Shown here one piece after another: positions 54,043 to 63,346 of a DNA stretch of 64,000 bases. The stretch's first letter is position 1, and each line of letters starts with the position of its first letter. Where the stretch lies: the NCBI GenBank assembly GCA_002309155.1, contig DBXB01000025.1, forward strand, positions 60,145 to 124,144, read 5' to 3'. This DNA is from Bacteroidales bacterium UBA1223. Its GTDB lineage: Bacteria > Bacteroidota > Bacteroidia > Bacteroidales > P3. A model generated the notes under the pieces. It saw only the letters and a program-made list of their open reading frames with translations. It ran no database searches and had not been told where the DNA came from. Position numbers and translations under genes: made by a program.

Positions 54043-55233
54043 ATGTTGAAGAAAATCCTTGTTCCTGTTTTGTGCTGCCTGACTCTGCAGCTTAATGGCC
54101 AGATAAGATACCAGAAATTCTATGACAACCAGCGTCAACGAACCGCTGTGGAGGGCATGATGACCGACGACAGCGTGAGAACTGGAGAATGGACATGGTG
54201 GCATAGCAACGGCAAGGTTTATCAGCGTGGTGTATATGACTCCCGTGGACATAAGACGGGTCTGTGGAAGATATTTTATGATGACGGCTCTAAATGTGCT
54301 GAAGAGTGTTATGACAACGGAACGAGCCGTGAGTGGTACCGTGACGGTAGTCTTAAGAGCGAGGTGCCAGTCTCAAATGGTGTAAAAAACGGCACCTACA
54401 AGTCTTGGTACCCCAACGGTCAACAGAAGGATGTCATCGTTTTTGTCAATGGCATGAAGCAGGGCGCCACGACCGAATGGCACGAAAACGGTAAGAAAAA
54501 ATTCCAAGGCACATACAAAGACAATGAGTTGAATGGTCAGGCGGACTGGTGGACCGAAGAGGGCAAACCCGATATGCAGGGTCGTCTGGTGAATGGCGAA
54601 CAGCAAGGTGAGTGGCTCTTCTACTGGCGCACCACCGGTGCTGTCGGCATCCGGGGCATCTATGACAACGGTGTGGAGACAGATGTATGGACCTATTACT
54701 ACGAGAATGGCAAGAAATGGCGCGAGGGAAAATATGCCAACGGCAACAAGACTGGCAAATGGACCACTTGGTATGAGTCGGGACGTCCGCTCCATGAGGG
54801 CAACTACGTCGCCGACTTGGAGGAGGGAGTGTGGACTGCATGGTATGAAGACGGCAATATCGATTATACCGGCTCTTTCCACAAAGGAAAGAAGACGGGA
54901 GAATGGAGGGCATTCTACGATGACGGCCGTCCACGTTATGTGATGCATTATGCCGACGACCAGAAGGATGGCGAGGAGATTCGCTATTTCCCAAACGGCA
55001 AGGTCGAGACACGTGCCAACTACCGCAACGGTGTATGGCATGGGAAATATGAGCGTTATAACAGTGCTGGAAAACCCGAGGAATTAGGATCCTTCGCCAA
55101 CGGCGAGAAGGATGGACGCTGGGTTCTCTATGACGCTCAAGGCAAGGTCGCCATGGAGATGTCTTTCAAGGCAGGCAAGAAGTCTTCTGCAGACAAGAAA
55201 CCTACGGGTAACGGTCGCATCGGTGATTTCTGA
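54043..55233 (+). CDS. MORN_2 repeat protein (YwqK-like), exported
   Basis: 396 residues. N-terminal signal peptide, then about fifteen MORN_2 repeats of roughly 23 residues (GEWTWWHSNGKVYQRG, GLWKIFYDDGSK, GKWTTWYESGRPLHEG, and so on). Many relatives are annotated as YwqK-family antitoxins; nothing here suggests a toxin partner, and signal plus repeats fit an envelope scaffold. 12 bp after the DUF4270 stop. Confidence 0.87.
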   Translation: MLKKILVPVLCCLTLQLNGQIRYQKFYDNQRQRTAVEGMMTDDSVRTGEWTWWHSNGKVYQRGVYDSRGHKTGLWKIFYDDGSKCAEECYDNGTSREWYRDGSLKSEVPVSNGVKNGTYKSWYPNGQQKDVIVFVNGMKQGATTEWHENGKKKFQGTYKDNELNGQADWWTEEGKPDMQGRLVNGEQQGEWLFYWRTTGAVGIRGIYDNGVETDVWTYYYENGKKWREGKYANGNKTGKWTTWYESGRPLHEGNYVADLEEGVWTAWYEDGNIDYTGSFHKGKKTGEWRAFYDDGRPRYVMHYADDQKDGEEIRYFPNGKVETRANYRNGVWHGKYERYNSAGKPEELGSFANGEKDGRWVLYDAQGKVAMEMSFKAGKKSSADKKPTGNGRIGDF

Positions 55234-55258
55234 TTGGTCAAACCTCACATCCTTCAGT

Positions 55259-55825
55259 ATGCATACTCTTCTGTTGGCTTCCAAGTCGCCACGCAGGCGT
55301 CAGCTGATTTCCGAACTTGGTTTTCCTGTCAAGTTTGTCGACATCAGTGTCGAAGAGCATATCTCCTCAGATATCCCTGTTGAACAAATAGCTGTACAGT
55401 TGGCAAAAACCAAGGCTGAGGGTTATAAGGAGACTCTGGCTAAGGATGAGATATTGGTGACCGCCGACACTATAGTGGTGCATCAAGGCTCGGTGTTGGG
55501 AAAGCCTTGTGACGCTGAACACGCCGTTGAGATTCTTAAGTCGCTTGCGGGTGATTGGCATACAGTATATACTGGAGTCTGTCTCAGAGATGCGTCACGC
55601 ACTTCTCTCTTTGTTGAGTCAACGAAGGTCTTGTTCCGTGACCTTGGTGATGACGAGATTCGTCACTATGTAGAGATGGGCACCTGCATGGACAAAGCGG
55701 GAGCCTATGGAATCCAGGAATGGATAGGCATGGTCGGTGTCAGCAGGATTGAGGGTTGTTACTATAATGTGATGGGGTTGCCACTCTCCCGACTGTATCA
55801 GGAGTTACGCAGTCTCATAAAATAA
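55259..55825 (+). CDS. maf: Maf-family nucleoside triphosphate pyrophosphatase
   Basis: 188 residues from the ATG at 55259; a longer frame starting at 55112 is only a shadow of the MORN gene. The N-terminus LLASKSPRRRQLISELG is the Maf signature; VTADTIVVHQG and DKAGAYGIQ complete the active site. It hydrolyses non-canonical or modified NTPs, mainly dTTP/UTP type. Its last 28 bp overlap recQ on the other strand. Confidence 0.94.
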   Translation: MHTLLLASKSPRRRQLISELGFPVKFVDISVEEHISSDIPVEQIAVQLAKTKAEGYKETLAKDEILVTADTIVVHQGSVLGKPCDAEHAVEILKSLAGDWHTVYTGVCLRDASRTSLFVESTKVLFRDLGDDEIRHYVEMGTCMDKAGAYGIQEWIGMVGVSRIEGCYYNVMGLPLSRLYQELRSLIK

Positions 55826-57705
55826 TCTCTATCCATTTGGATAATTCCCTTGTCCAGGAGATGTCGGACCGCTTTGGTCAATTCCTCTCCTGAGACATCG
55901 AATAACCGTTCCGCCAATTGTTTTATGGTCTGAGGCTGATCTTTGAGAGAGGCGATAATTCTTTGTTCTAGCGATTGTGGGTCAGTTCCGGCTTTCTCTT
56001 TCCGTTTCTCAATACAGACATCACAGCATTGGCAGTTGCTCGACTCCGACTCTCCGAAATAGTCCAATAACTGACGGCTGCGGCAGTCGTCGCAGTTGGT
56101 GACATAGGCAACCATTGCTTTGCGTCTTTTGTCGGCGGCGATTTTCAGGTCGTTGTAGTTCTTGTCGCTGATATAGATGTCTTTTATATCCACACGTGGC
56201 GACGTGAAGACTATCTGAGGCTTTATAGTCTTCTGTTGGTATTCTACTATGTTCAAGCGATGCATCTCCTTGAAGACATTGCATACATCAGTCTCGGTAA
56301 GTCCACAACGTCCCGCTATCATCTTTTCACTTATGGAGACATAATCGGTGAAAACGCCGCCATAGAGGCGCAGAGTCACCGTAAGGACATCCCCGTATTT
56401 TTTGTTTCCCATCTGGAACCGGTAGAGTTCCTCTTTGGAAATGGAGATGTGTATTTTTGACATCAGGTCGTTGTGCTCCGGGAGAGCAAAGAGTCCTTCA
56501 CGCTCCAAGAATTTTGATGAAGCGAAGAGCGTGTAGGGATCTATGCTGTATGTGCGGCAGATGCCTTCAATGTCAAAATCGAATCGGCAGTCCTCTCCCG
56601 ACCCCACAGGTATCTGATAGAAGTTACAGATGGCACGGTAACAGTTGCGTATCATATTTATCGATGGGAATTCTCGGTCCAGACCGTCATACAGTTTTGC
56701 GATGTCGCTGTCGTGATATATTATCACGGCATAAGACCTCTGTCCGTCTCTACCTGCTCTACCTGCCTCCTGGAAATAGGCTTCGGGCGATTCTGGCAGG
56801 TCTAGGTGAACCACGAAGCGTACGTCAGGTTTGTCAATGCCCATGCCGAATGCGTTTGTGGCTACCATGACGCCGCGTTTTGAATTGGTCCATTCCCTTT
56901 GTCGCTTGTCCCTGTCTGTCATTGTCAATCCCGCATGATAGAATGTCGCAGGAATATCGTTATCGTTCAGCATCTTGGCAGTTTCTACGGTGTTTCTCCG
57001 ACTCCTGACGTATACTATTCCGCTCCCTCCCACATTGCGGGCAATGCGTAGCAGATTGCCCTGCTTATCCTCGCTTTTGATAACGCAATAGGAGAGGTTC
57101 TTTCTCGCAAAACTGCTGACAAATTTGTTCTTTTTACGGAACTCAAGCTTGTTCATAATGTCCTCAACAACTTCGGGGGTGGCTGATGCTGTGAGGGCTA
57201 TGACAGGAACATCGGGATGGTATTGGCGTGCTCTTGATATCTCAAGGTATGAAGGGCGGAAGTCGTAACCCCATTGCGAGATGCAGTGTGCCTCGTCGAC
57301 GGCAATCAGAGAGATGTTCATCTGTCTGAAATGGTCAATAAAGGTGCGGTTGTTGAGACGTTCTGGCGAGACGTAAAGTAGCCTGATTCCACCGTATACA
57401 CAGTTGTTCAGTATCACATCAATCTCTTGGGGCATCATCCCTGAGACTATGCATGCTGCGGGAATGTGGCGTTCCCTGAGCTGCTTCACCTGGTCTTTTA
57501 TCAGCGCTATCAGTGGCGATACGACCAGCGTGATGCCTTCATTCACCAAGGCAGGCACTTGATAGCAGAGTGATTTGCCTCCTCCGGTGGGGAGCAGGGC
57601 CAGTGTGTCGTTGCCCGACAGTACAGAGTTGATAATCTCCTCCTGTAAAGGTCTGAAACTATCATAATGCCAGCACTTTTGAAGGATTTCCTTCGGACTC
57701 GCCAT
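55798..57705 (-). CDS. recQ: RecQ ATP-dependent DNA helicase
   Basis: 635 residues from the ATG at 57705 (MASPKEILQKCW); an in-frame extension to 57834 overlaps the upstream gene and was rejected. Walker A TGGGKS (40-45), DEAH (137-140), GRAGRDGQ motif VI, and the RecQ-Ct zinc cysteines in CDDCRSRQ and CQCCDVC. No HRDC domain follows; a winged-helix-like tail does. It lies 5 bp after the type IX substrate gene. Confidence 0.95.
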   Translation of the reverse strand: MASPKEILQKCWHYDSFRPLQEEIINSVLSGNDTLALLPTGGGKSLCYQVPALVNEGITLVVSPLIALIKDQVKQLRERHIPAACIVSGMMPQEIDVILNNCVYGGIRLLYVSPERLNNRTFIDHFRQMNISLIAVDEAHCISQWGYDFRPSYLEISRARQYHPDVPVIALTASATPEVVEDIMNKLEFRKKNKFVSSFARKNLSYCVIKSEDKQGNLLRIARNVGGSGIVYVRSRRNTVETAKMLNDNDIPATFYHAGLTMTDRDKRQREWTNSKRGVMVATNAFGMGIDKPDVRFVVHLDLPESPEAYFQEAGRAGRDGQRSYAVIIYHDSDIAKLYDGLDREFPSINMIRNCYRAICNFYQIPVGSGEDCRFDFDIEGICRTYSIDPYTLFASSKFLEREGLFALPEHNDLMSKIHISISKEELYRFQMGNKKYGDVLTVTLRLYGGVFTDYVSISEKMIAGRCGLTETDVCNVFKEMHRLNIVEYQQKTIKPQIVFTSPRVDIKDIYISDKNYNDLKIAADKRRKAMVAYVTNCDDCRSRQLLDYFGESESSNCQCCDVCIEKRKEKAGTDPQSLEQRIIASLKDQPQTIKQLAERLFDVSGEELTKAVRHLLDKGIIQMDRDYFMRLRNS

Positions 57706-57710
57706 CTCTG

Positions 57711-60449
57711 TTATTGAATTATCGTCACCGTTCCTCGATTGGTAACGATGTCGGATGTTCCTGGTCTTCTGTAAGTGCAGGTGTAGACGTATACCCCCTG
57801 AGGACAGTATTTGCCGTTGTATCTGCCGTCCCACTCCTTGTTCTGGTCATTGCTCTTGAATACCAATACCCCATCGCGGTTGTAGATATAGAGTGAGTAG
57901 AATTCCAGTTGGTTGTGGGTGAAAACCTTGAATGTCCTGTTGGTGCTCAGTGTCGGCGTGATGGCGTTGGGGAACCATACGGCGAAGATTTCTACAGGGA
58001 TATAGAATGACGTGTCACTGGTGCAGTTGAGTTCGTTGCCCGTGGTGAGGCTTACAAGCACCGAATCTTCGCTGAGATCGGTAAAGGTATAGCGTATCTG
58101 TCGTTCTGTACTTGTATTGCCGTTGCCGAAATTCCACAGCGATGTCGTGGCTCCCGGCGAGACGTCGCGGAAGGTTATCACAGGTTCTTCGCTGTCGATG
58201 AATGTAGGACTCATCTCTACTGTCGGAACGGGATAGGGGAACACACGTACCGTCTGTGTCAACGGAACAGTCGAGCAGTTGTTCATGCCATGTCCTACAA
58301 GTGAATAGGTAGTGTTCTGATGCGGGGTCACCACGAGGGTGTCGTTGTGGGTCTGTCCAGCCATCGACGGGTCGTCGGGCATCGAAGTCCAGGTATAGGA
58401 GTAAGCGTTGGAGGCGTAGAGCTTGATGGTAGTGTTGTCGCAAATCTCCGTCACAGGGACATATAGTTGTGGGTCGACGATATAAATGTTTATGCTGTCC
58501 CAGGATGTGCAACCGAAAGGACTGGTGGCACGTACATAGAACCGCTGGTCTTGCGTCGGCATGGTGGTCAATGTTGCGGTATTGCCCTGTATGGGGTTGT
58601 TGCCCTGCATGGATGTGAACCAGTCATATCTGTTTTCGTTACTCTGGGAGGAAACGTTTACTATGGCCTCTGTGCCATTGCAAACTATGGTGTCGCCGGT
58701 CACGGTAAGTTTGGGATATTCATTAACAAAGACAGTGAAAGTTGTGTCGGCGTAGCAGTATACGCGTTCCACGATACCGTCACCGGTGGTGTCGGCCATG
58801 TAGTATTGGTTGCCGCGGGTGCTGAGGTTGACCACTGTGGTTGAGTCGAAGCGCACTCTGGTGGATGCCATGTTGGTGGTGTACATGGTGTCGCCTATGG
58901 TCCAGCGGTGGTATTCCATCTGCTGTGGCATGGTCAGGTCTATCATGATGATGGTGTCGCCCTCGCAGAGATTGTTTCGTTCTATCGATACTTGGGGCAC
59001 TGGGCTTTTGAAGGTCTTCACCTTGATGGATTTTTCATTCCAGCAGTCGCTGTTGAAAGCAGATGTGCGCACCCTGACACCATAGTATCCGGCATTGGGG
59101 AAGGTATGGGAGGCAACGCTTCCCTCGGCGGAGTCTACAAGGCTCTGTGGTGTGGGGGGATAGGTGGAGTAGAAGTACCACTTGGTGTGGGCGGTATCGA
59201 CATAGTCGTCATTGCTGACGGGATATGGTGTGAAGCTGCGCTCCATAAGGGTAATGCCGGCGTTGCAGTCATGGGTTGAGTCAACAACGAGGAATGGCTT
59301 GGTGTTGCCCACAGAAGTGTAAATCTTTGACTTGACAGGACGACTCGGGTTCATGTAAGTGGTCATCTCACACATGAACGAGTTCTGAATCATGGTGTCG
59401 TAGTGTGTCGGGTTGGTGTAGTTGATGAACTGGTTGACGGTGCAGTAGAGGACGCTGTCCTCAGCGCCGTTGATGAGGTCGTAATTGTTGTCATTATACA
59501 GTTGCTCGTTGCTGAGCATACCAGTCTTGCTGCGGTACCATTTATATTGGTTGGCGCCCTTAGGAGCGGCGATACGTGCCACGCTGTCGGTCTCACCGGC
59601 GGCGCATCCCACGGCTTTCAGCTCCATGCCCTGGCACTCGCCGGCGAAGTAGCAGCAGGCATAGTGCATAGAGTAACCGCAGTCGCCTGCGGCGAGCTTG
59701 ATGCGGATGCGCTGGAACTGGTACTTGCTGAGGTTGATAAGGACTTTCTGCCACTGGAGGTAGCAGTTTTTACGACTGCCCTGAATACCTGCGCTGAAAA
59801 CTCCTAACCCTTGACCTGATACGGGGGTGGGCTGCACATAGCAGAGGGTGTCGCCGCTTGCTGCCACCCAGTTGCCGTTGACCTGCTTCTCGACCATGAT
59901 GACGAACTCGGGGTTGTTAGCCGCGTCATGGCCGGCATCCTCGAGGGAGAGGGCGTACCAGATGGTGACAATCATGTTCTGGACGTCGACAGTGAAGGTG
60001 TAGGTGAGCATCTCAGCCTCGGTGCCTCCGCAGAAGTTGCCCAGACGTACAGAGCTGTGGAAAGATGTATCTGGGGGCAGGTAGCTTAGGTTGTTGAGTG
60101 TCTGGTCGTCGTAGCCGGCACCCTTGATGACGAAGCGGCGCATGCCGTCGGATTGTCCGTTGATGTCGACCGATGAGGTGGTGACACAACTGCTGCCAGA
60201 GGAGATGGTATGCAGCTGGTTGGCTGGCACGGTGGTGCTGAAGTTAGAGCCAATGGTGTGTGCTGAGCATGAACTGGCAGTTCCCTGCTTGGTGCCTGTC
60301 ATACCTTCCCATACGGGATTGGCAGGACCTCCGGTGACAGTGAAATTCTGGGGGTTCTTAAGTCCCATGCAATAGGGATTCTGAGCACATACCATCGGTA
60401 CGTATGCCAGAATCCCTATCAAAATCAAGAAAATCCTGATTTTTCTCAT
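57711..60449 (-). CDS. Type IX secretion substrate with gliding-motility C-terminal domain (copy 1)
   Basis: 912 residues with signal peptide (VCAQ). After a large N-terminal region (to about 500) come Ig/PKD-like beta domains (one with TTSLWNFGNGNTST), then a type B sorting domain beginning WFPNAITPT and ending in GVYVYTCTYRRPG and a terminal beta strand. It should be exported by the type IX system to the cell surface. Its first two-thirds nearly match the next gene, including a 281-bp stretch identical at the DNA level. Function, probably adhesion or matrix, is unknown. Confidence 0.85.
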   Translation of the reverse strand: MRKIRIFLILIGILAYVPMVCAQNPYCMGLKNPQNFTVTGGPANPVWEGMTGTKQGTASSCSAHTIGSNFSTTVPANQLHTISSGSSCVTTSSVDINGQSDGMRRFVIKGAGYDDQTLNNLSYLPPDTSFHSSVRLGNFCGGTEAEMLTYTFTVDVQNMIVTIWYALSLEDAGHDAANNPEFVIMVEKQVNGNWVAASGDTLCYVQPTPVSGQGLGVFSAGIQGSRKNCYLQWQKVLINLSKYQFQRIRIKLAAGDCGYSMHYACCYFAGECQGMELKAVGCAAGETDSVARIAAPKGANQYKWYRSKTGMLSNEQLYNDNNYDLINGAEDSVLYCTVNQFINYTNPTHYDTMIQNSFMCEMTTYMNPSRPVKSKIYTSVGNTKPFLVVDSTHDCNAGITLMERSFTPYPVSNDDYVDTAHTKWYFYSTYPPTPQSLVDSAEGSVASHTFPNAGYYGVRVRTSAFNSDCWNEKSIKVKTFKSPVPQVSIERNNLCEGDTIIMIDLTMPQQMEYHRWTIGDTMYTTNMASTRVRFDSTTVVNLSTRGNQYYMADTTGDGIVERVYCYADTTFTVFVNEYPKLTVTGDTIVCNGTEAIVNVSSQSNENRYDWFTSMQGNNPIQGNTATLTTMPTQDQRFYVRATSPFGCTSWDSINIYIVDPQLYVPVTEICDNTTIKLYASNAYSYTWTSMPDDPSMAGQTHNDTLVVTPHQNTTYSLVGHGMNNCSTVPLTQTVRVFPYPVPTVEMSPTFIDSEEPVITFRDVSPGATTSLWNFGNGNTSTERQIRYTFTDLSEDSVLVSLTTGNELNCTSDTSFYIPVEIFAVWFPNAITPTLSTNRTFKVFTHNQLEFYSLYIYNRDGVLVFKSNDQNKEWDGRYNGKYCPQGVYVYTCTYRRPGTSDIVTNRGTVTIIQ

Positions 60450-60462
60450 TATGTATTTGTTA

Positions 60463-63192
60463 TTATCTCAGAAGTGTGACAGTGCCTTTTTGTGACATCA
60501 GACGATCGACACCTTTGCGGCGGTATTTGGCTATGTATACATAGCTTCCTTCCTTGCAGTCATAGCCATTGTATTTTCCATCCCAACCCTCGTCGACTTT
60601 GCTGGTGTGGAACACCAAGGCTCCGTTGCGGTCGTAGATGTTGAGGGTATAGGTGTCAAGCTCGTTTGCGGTGAAAGGTTTGAAGATGTTGTTGGTCTCC
60701 AGTTTCGGGGTGAAGGCGTTGGGGAACCATACTGCGAAGATTCCTATGGGTACGTAGAACATGGTGTCGCTGGTGCATCCCAGAGCATTGCCGGTGACCA
60801 GGGATATTAGTATGGAGTCCTGACTCAGGTCTGAGAAGGTGAACACCACGGTGCGTACTGTCGACGTGTTGCCGTTGCCGAAGTTCCATAAGGAGGTGGT
60901 GCCGTATTCAGAGAGGTCGGCGAACTGGACTGACGGATTCTCGGAGTCGATGTAGTCGGGGGTGAGCTTGACCTTCATGATGGGGTAGGGGAAGACGGAT
61001 ATCTTCTGTGACAGAGGCGTTGCGCTGCAGTCGTTGGAACCGTGTCCGACAACGTAGTAAGTGGTGGTTTCGGTTGGCGAGACTTTGATGACGGAATCCG
61101 TGCTCTGTCCTGCCAGATGCGGGTCGGGAGGATTGGATGTCCAGTCGAAATAGGCGGCGCGTCCCGCTGTCAGTATTACGGTGTCGCCGGTGCAGATACG
61201 GTCTCTGCTGGTCTCGAGACTTGGTCTGACGAGGTAGAGGTCTACGCTGTCCCAGGTTGTGCATCCGAAGGGGCTGGTGACCTTGACATAGTAGCGGCGG
61301 TCTTGCGATATTGTGGTCACCAGTTGGTTGTTGTTTTCGACCACAGGCGTGGTGCCGCCGAGAATCTGATACCAGTTGTATGTGCAGTTGTCGACGGTGC
61401 TTTCCACATGTACGTTGGATTGGTCTCCGTTGCATACTATGGTGTCACCGAGCACGCGGAGTTCAGGGTATTTCTCTACATAGACGGTGAAGGTGGTGTC
61501 GGAGTAGCAGTAGACTCGTTCAACGAGACCGTCACCTGTAGTGTCGGCCATGTAGTACTGGTTGCCACGGGTGCTGAGGTTGACCACCGTGGTGGTGTCG
61601 AAGCGTACCCTGGTGGATGCCATGTTGGTGGTGTACATGGTGTCGCCTATGGTCCAGCGGTGGTACTCCATCTGCTGTGGCATGGTCATGTCGATCATGA
61701 CGATGGTGTCGCCCTCGCAGAGATTGTTGCGTTCCAGCGAGACCTGTGGCACGGGGCTTTTGAAAGTCTTCACCTTAATGGTTTTTTCATTCCAGCAGTC
61801 GGTGTTGAAGGCTGATGTGCGCACCTTGACACCATAGTATCCGGCATTGGGATAGGTGTGGGAGGCAACGCTTCCCTCAGCGGAGTCTACGAGGCTCTGG
61901 GGCGTGGGAGGATAGGTGGAGTAGAAATACCACTTGGTGTGGGCGGTGTCGACATAGTCGTCATTGCTGACGGGATATGGTGTGAAGCTGCGCTCCATAA
62001 GGGTTATGCCTGCGTTGCAGTCATGGGTGGAGTCGACGACAAGGAATGGCTTGGTGTTTCCCACCGAGGTGTAAATCTTTGACTTGACAGGACGACTCGG
62101 GTTCATGTAAGTGGTCATCTCACACATGAACGAGTTCTGAATCATGGTGTCGTAGTGTGTCGGGTTGGTGTAGTTGATGAACTGGTTGACGGTGCAGTAG
62201 AGGACGCTGTCCTCAGCGCCGTTGATGAGGTCGTAATTGTTGTCATTATACAGTTGCTCGTTGCTGAGCATACCAGTCTTGCTGCGGTACCATTTATATT
62301 GGTTGGCGCCCTTAGGAGCGGCGATACGTGCCACGCTGTCGGTCTCACCTGCGGCGCATCCCACGGCTTTCAGCTCCATGCCCTGGCATTCGCCGGCGAA
62401 GTAGCAGCAGGCATAATGTGCCGTATAAGCGCAGTCGCCTGCGGCAAGCTTAATGCGGATGCGTTGGAACTGATATCTGCTGAGGTTGATAAGAACCTTC
62501 CTCCACGTGAGGTAACAGTTCTTATGACTGCCCTGAATACCTGCAGAGAACTCTCCTAACCCTTGACCTGATACTGGGGTGGGTCTCACATAGCAGAGTG
62601 TGTCGCCACTTGCTGCCACCCAGTTGCCGTTGACCTGCTTCTCGACCATGATGACGAACTCGGGGTTGTTAGCCGCGTCATGTCCGGCGTCCTCGAGGGA
62701 GAGGGCGTACCAGATGGTGACAATCATGTTTTGGACGTCGACGGTGAAGGTGTAGGTAAGCATCTCGGCCTCGGTGCCTCCGCAGAAGTTGCCCAGACGG
62801 ACAGAACTGTGGAACGAGGTGTCTGGGGGCAGGTAGCTGAGGTTGTTGAGGGTCTGGTCGTCGTAGCCGGCACCCTTGATGACGAAGCGGCGCATACCGT
62901 CGGACTGGCCGTTGATGTCGGTCGATGAGGTTGGGGCACAGTTGCTGCCCGAGGAGATGGTGTGTAACTGGCTGGCGGACACGGTGTTGGTGAAATTGGA
63001 GCCAATTGTGTGCGACGTACATGAACTGGCCGTTCCCTGCTTGGTGCCAGTCATACCTTCCCATACGGGATTGGCAGGACCTCCGGTGACAGTGAAATTC
63101 TGGGGGTTCTTAAGTCCCATGCAATAGGGATTCTGAGCCTGACAGATCGCCATGCAGCCGACTGTCAACAGTAGTAAGAATACTTTTCGCAT
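60463..63192 (-). CDS. Type IX secretion substrate with gliding-motility C-terminal domain (copy 2)
   Basis: 909 residues from the ATG at 63192 (MRKVFLLLLTVGCM; an earlier start adds 19 residues before the signal peptide). Same layout as copy 1: signal peptide, shared N-terminal two-thirds, Ig/PKD-like domains with WNFGNGNTST, and type B sorting domain from WFPNAFTPK. It diverges from copy 1 in the C-terminal third. 13 bp separate the two genes, so they form one tandem unit followed by recQ. Confidence 0.85.
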   Translation of the reverse strand: MRKVFLLLLTVGCMAICQAQNPYCMGLKNPQNFTVTGGPANPVWEGMTGTKQGTASSCTSHTIGSNFTNTVSASQLHTISSGSNCAPTSSTDINGQSDGMRRFVIKGAGYDDQTLNNLSYLPPDTSFHSSVRLGNFCGGTEAEMLTYTFTVDVQNMIVTIWYALSLEDAGHDAANNPEFVIMVEKQVNGNWVAASGDTLCYVRPTPVSGQGLGEFSAGIQGSHKNCYLTWRKVLINLSRYQFQRIRIKLAAGDCAYTAHYACCYFAGECQGMELKAVGCAAGETDSVARIAAPKGANQYKWYRSKTGMLSNEQLYNDNNYDLINGAEDSVLYCTVNQFINYTNPTHYDTMIQNSFMCEMTTYMNPSRPVKSKIYTSVGNTKPFLVVDSTHDCNAGITLMERSFTPYPVSNDDYVDTAHTKWYFYSTYPPTPQSLVDSAEGSVASHTYPNAGYYGVKVRTSAFNTDCWNEKTIKVKTFKSPVPQVSLERNNLCEGDTIVMIDMTMPQQMEYHRWTIGDTMYTTNMASTRVRFDTTTVVNLSTRGNQYYMADTTGDGLVERVYCYSDTTFTVYVEKYPELRVLGDTIVCNGDQSNVHVESTVDNCTYNWYQILGGTTPVVENNNQLVTTISQDRRYYVKVTSPFGCTTWDSVDLYLVRPSLETSRDRICTGDTVILTAGRAAYFDWTSNPPDPHLAGQSTDSVIKVSPTETTTYYVVGHGSNDCSATPLSQKISVFPYPIMKVKLTPDYIDSENPSVQFADLSEYGTTSLWNFGNGNTSTVRTVVFTFSDLSQDSILISLVTGNALGCTSDTMFYVPIGIFAVWFPNAFTPKLETNNIFKPFTANELDTYTLNIYDRNGALVFHTSKVDEGWDGKYNGYDCKEGSYVYIAKYRRKGVDRLMSQKGTVTLLR

Positions 63193-63292
63193 AATATTAT
63201 TGTTATAATTATTCATTATTATATGTTCTCTAACGATATCTTTCTGCATATATTGTCACAAAAGGTACCCATTTTGTTGCGTCGAAAAGAAA

Positions 63293-63327
63293 AAAAAGTG
63301 TGCCGAAAATTGTACGGCACACTTTTT
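63293..63327. terminator. Terminator downstream of rpsA
   Basis: A 13-bp stem (63293-63305 with 63315-63327, arm AAAAAGTGTGCCG) with a 9-nt loop; A-rich on one side and T-rich on the other, so it can work on the rpsA transcript. It lies between rpsA and the upstream end of the type IX gene. Confidence 0.88.
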
Positions 63328-63346
63328 CAATTAGTTGCAAATAGAA

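Noticed and set aside
54043..55233. YwqK-type antitoxin in a toxin-antitoxin pair
   Set aside because: The protein has a signal peptide and no toxin gene is beside it.
57706..57834. Longer start for RecQ
   Set aside because: It overlaps the upstream gene and adds 43 residues unlike RecQ; the ATG at 57705 fits the family.
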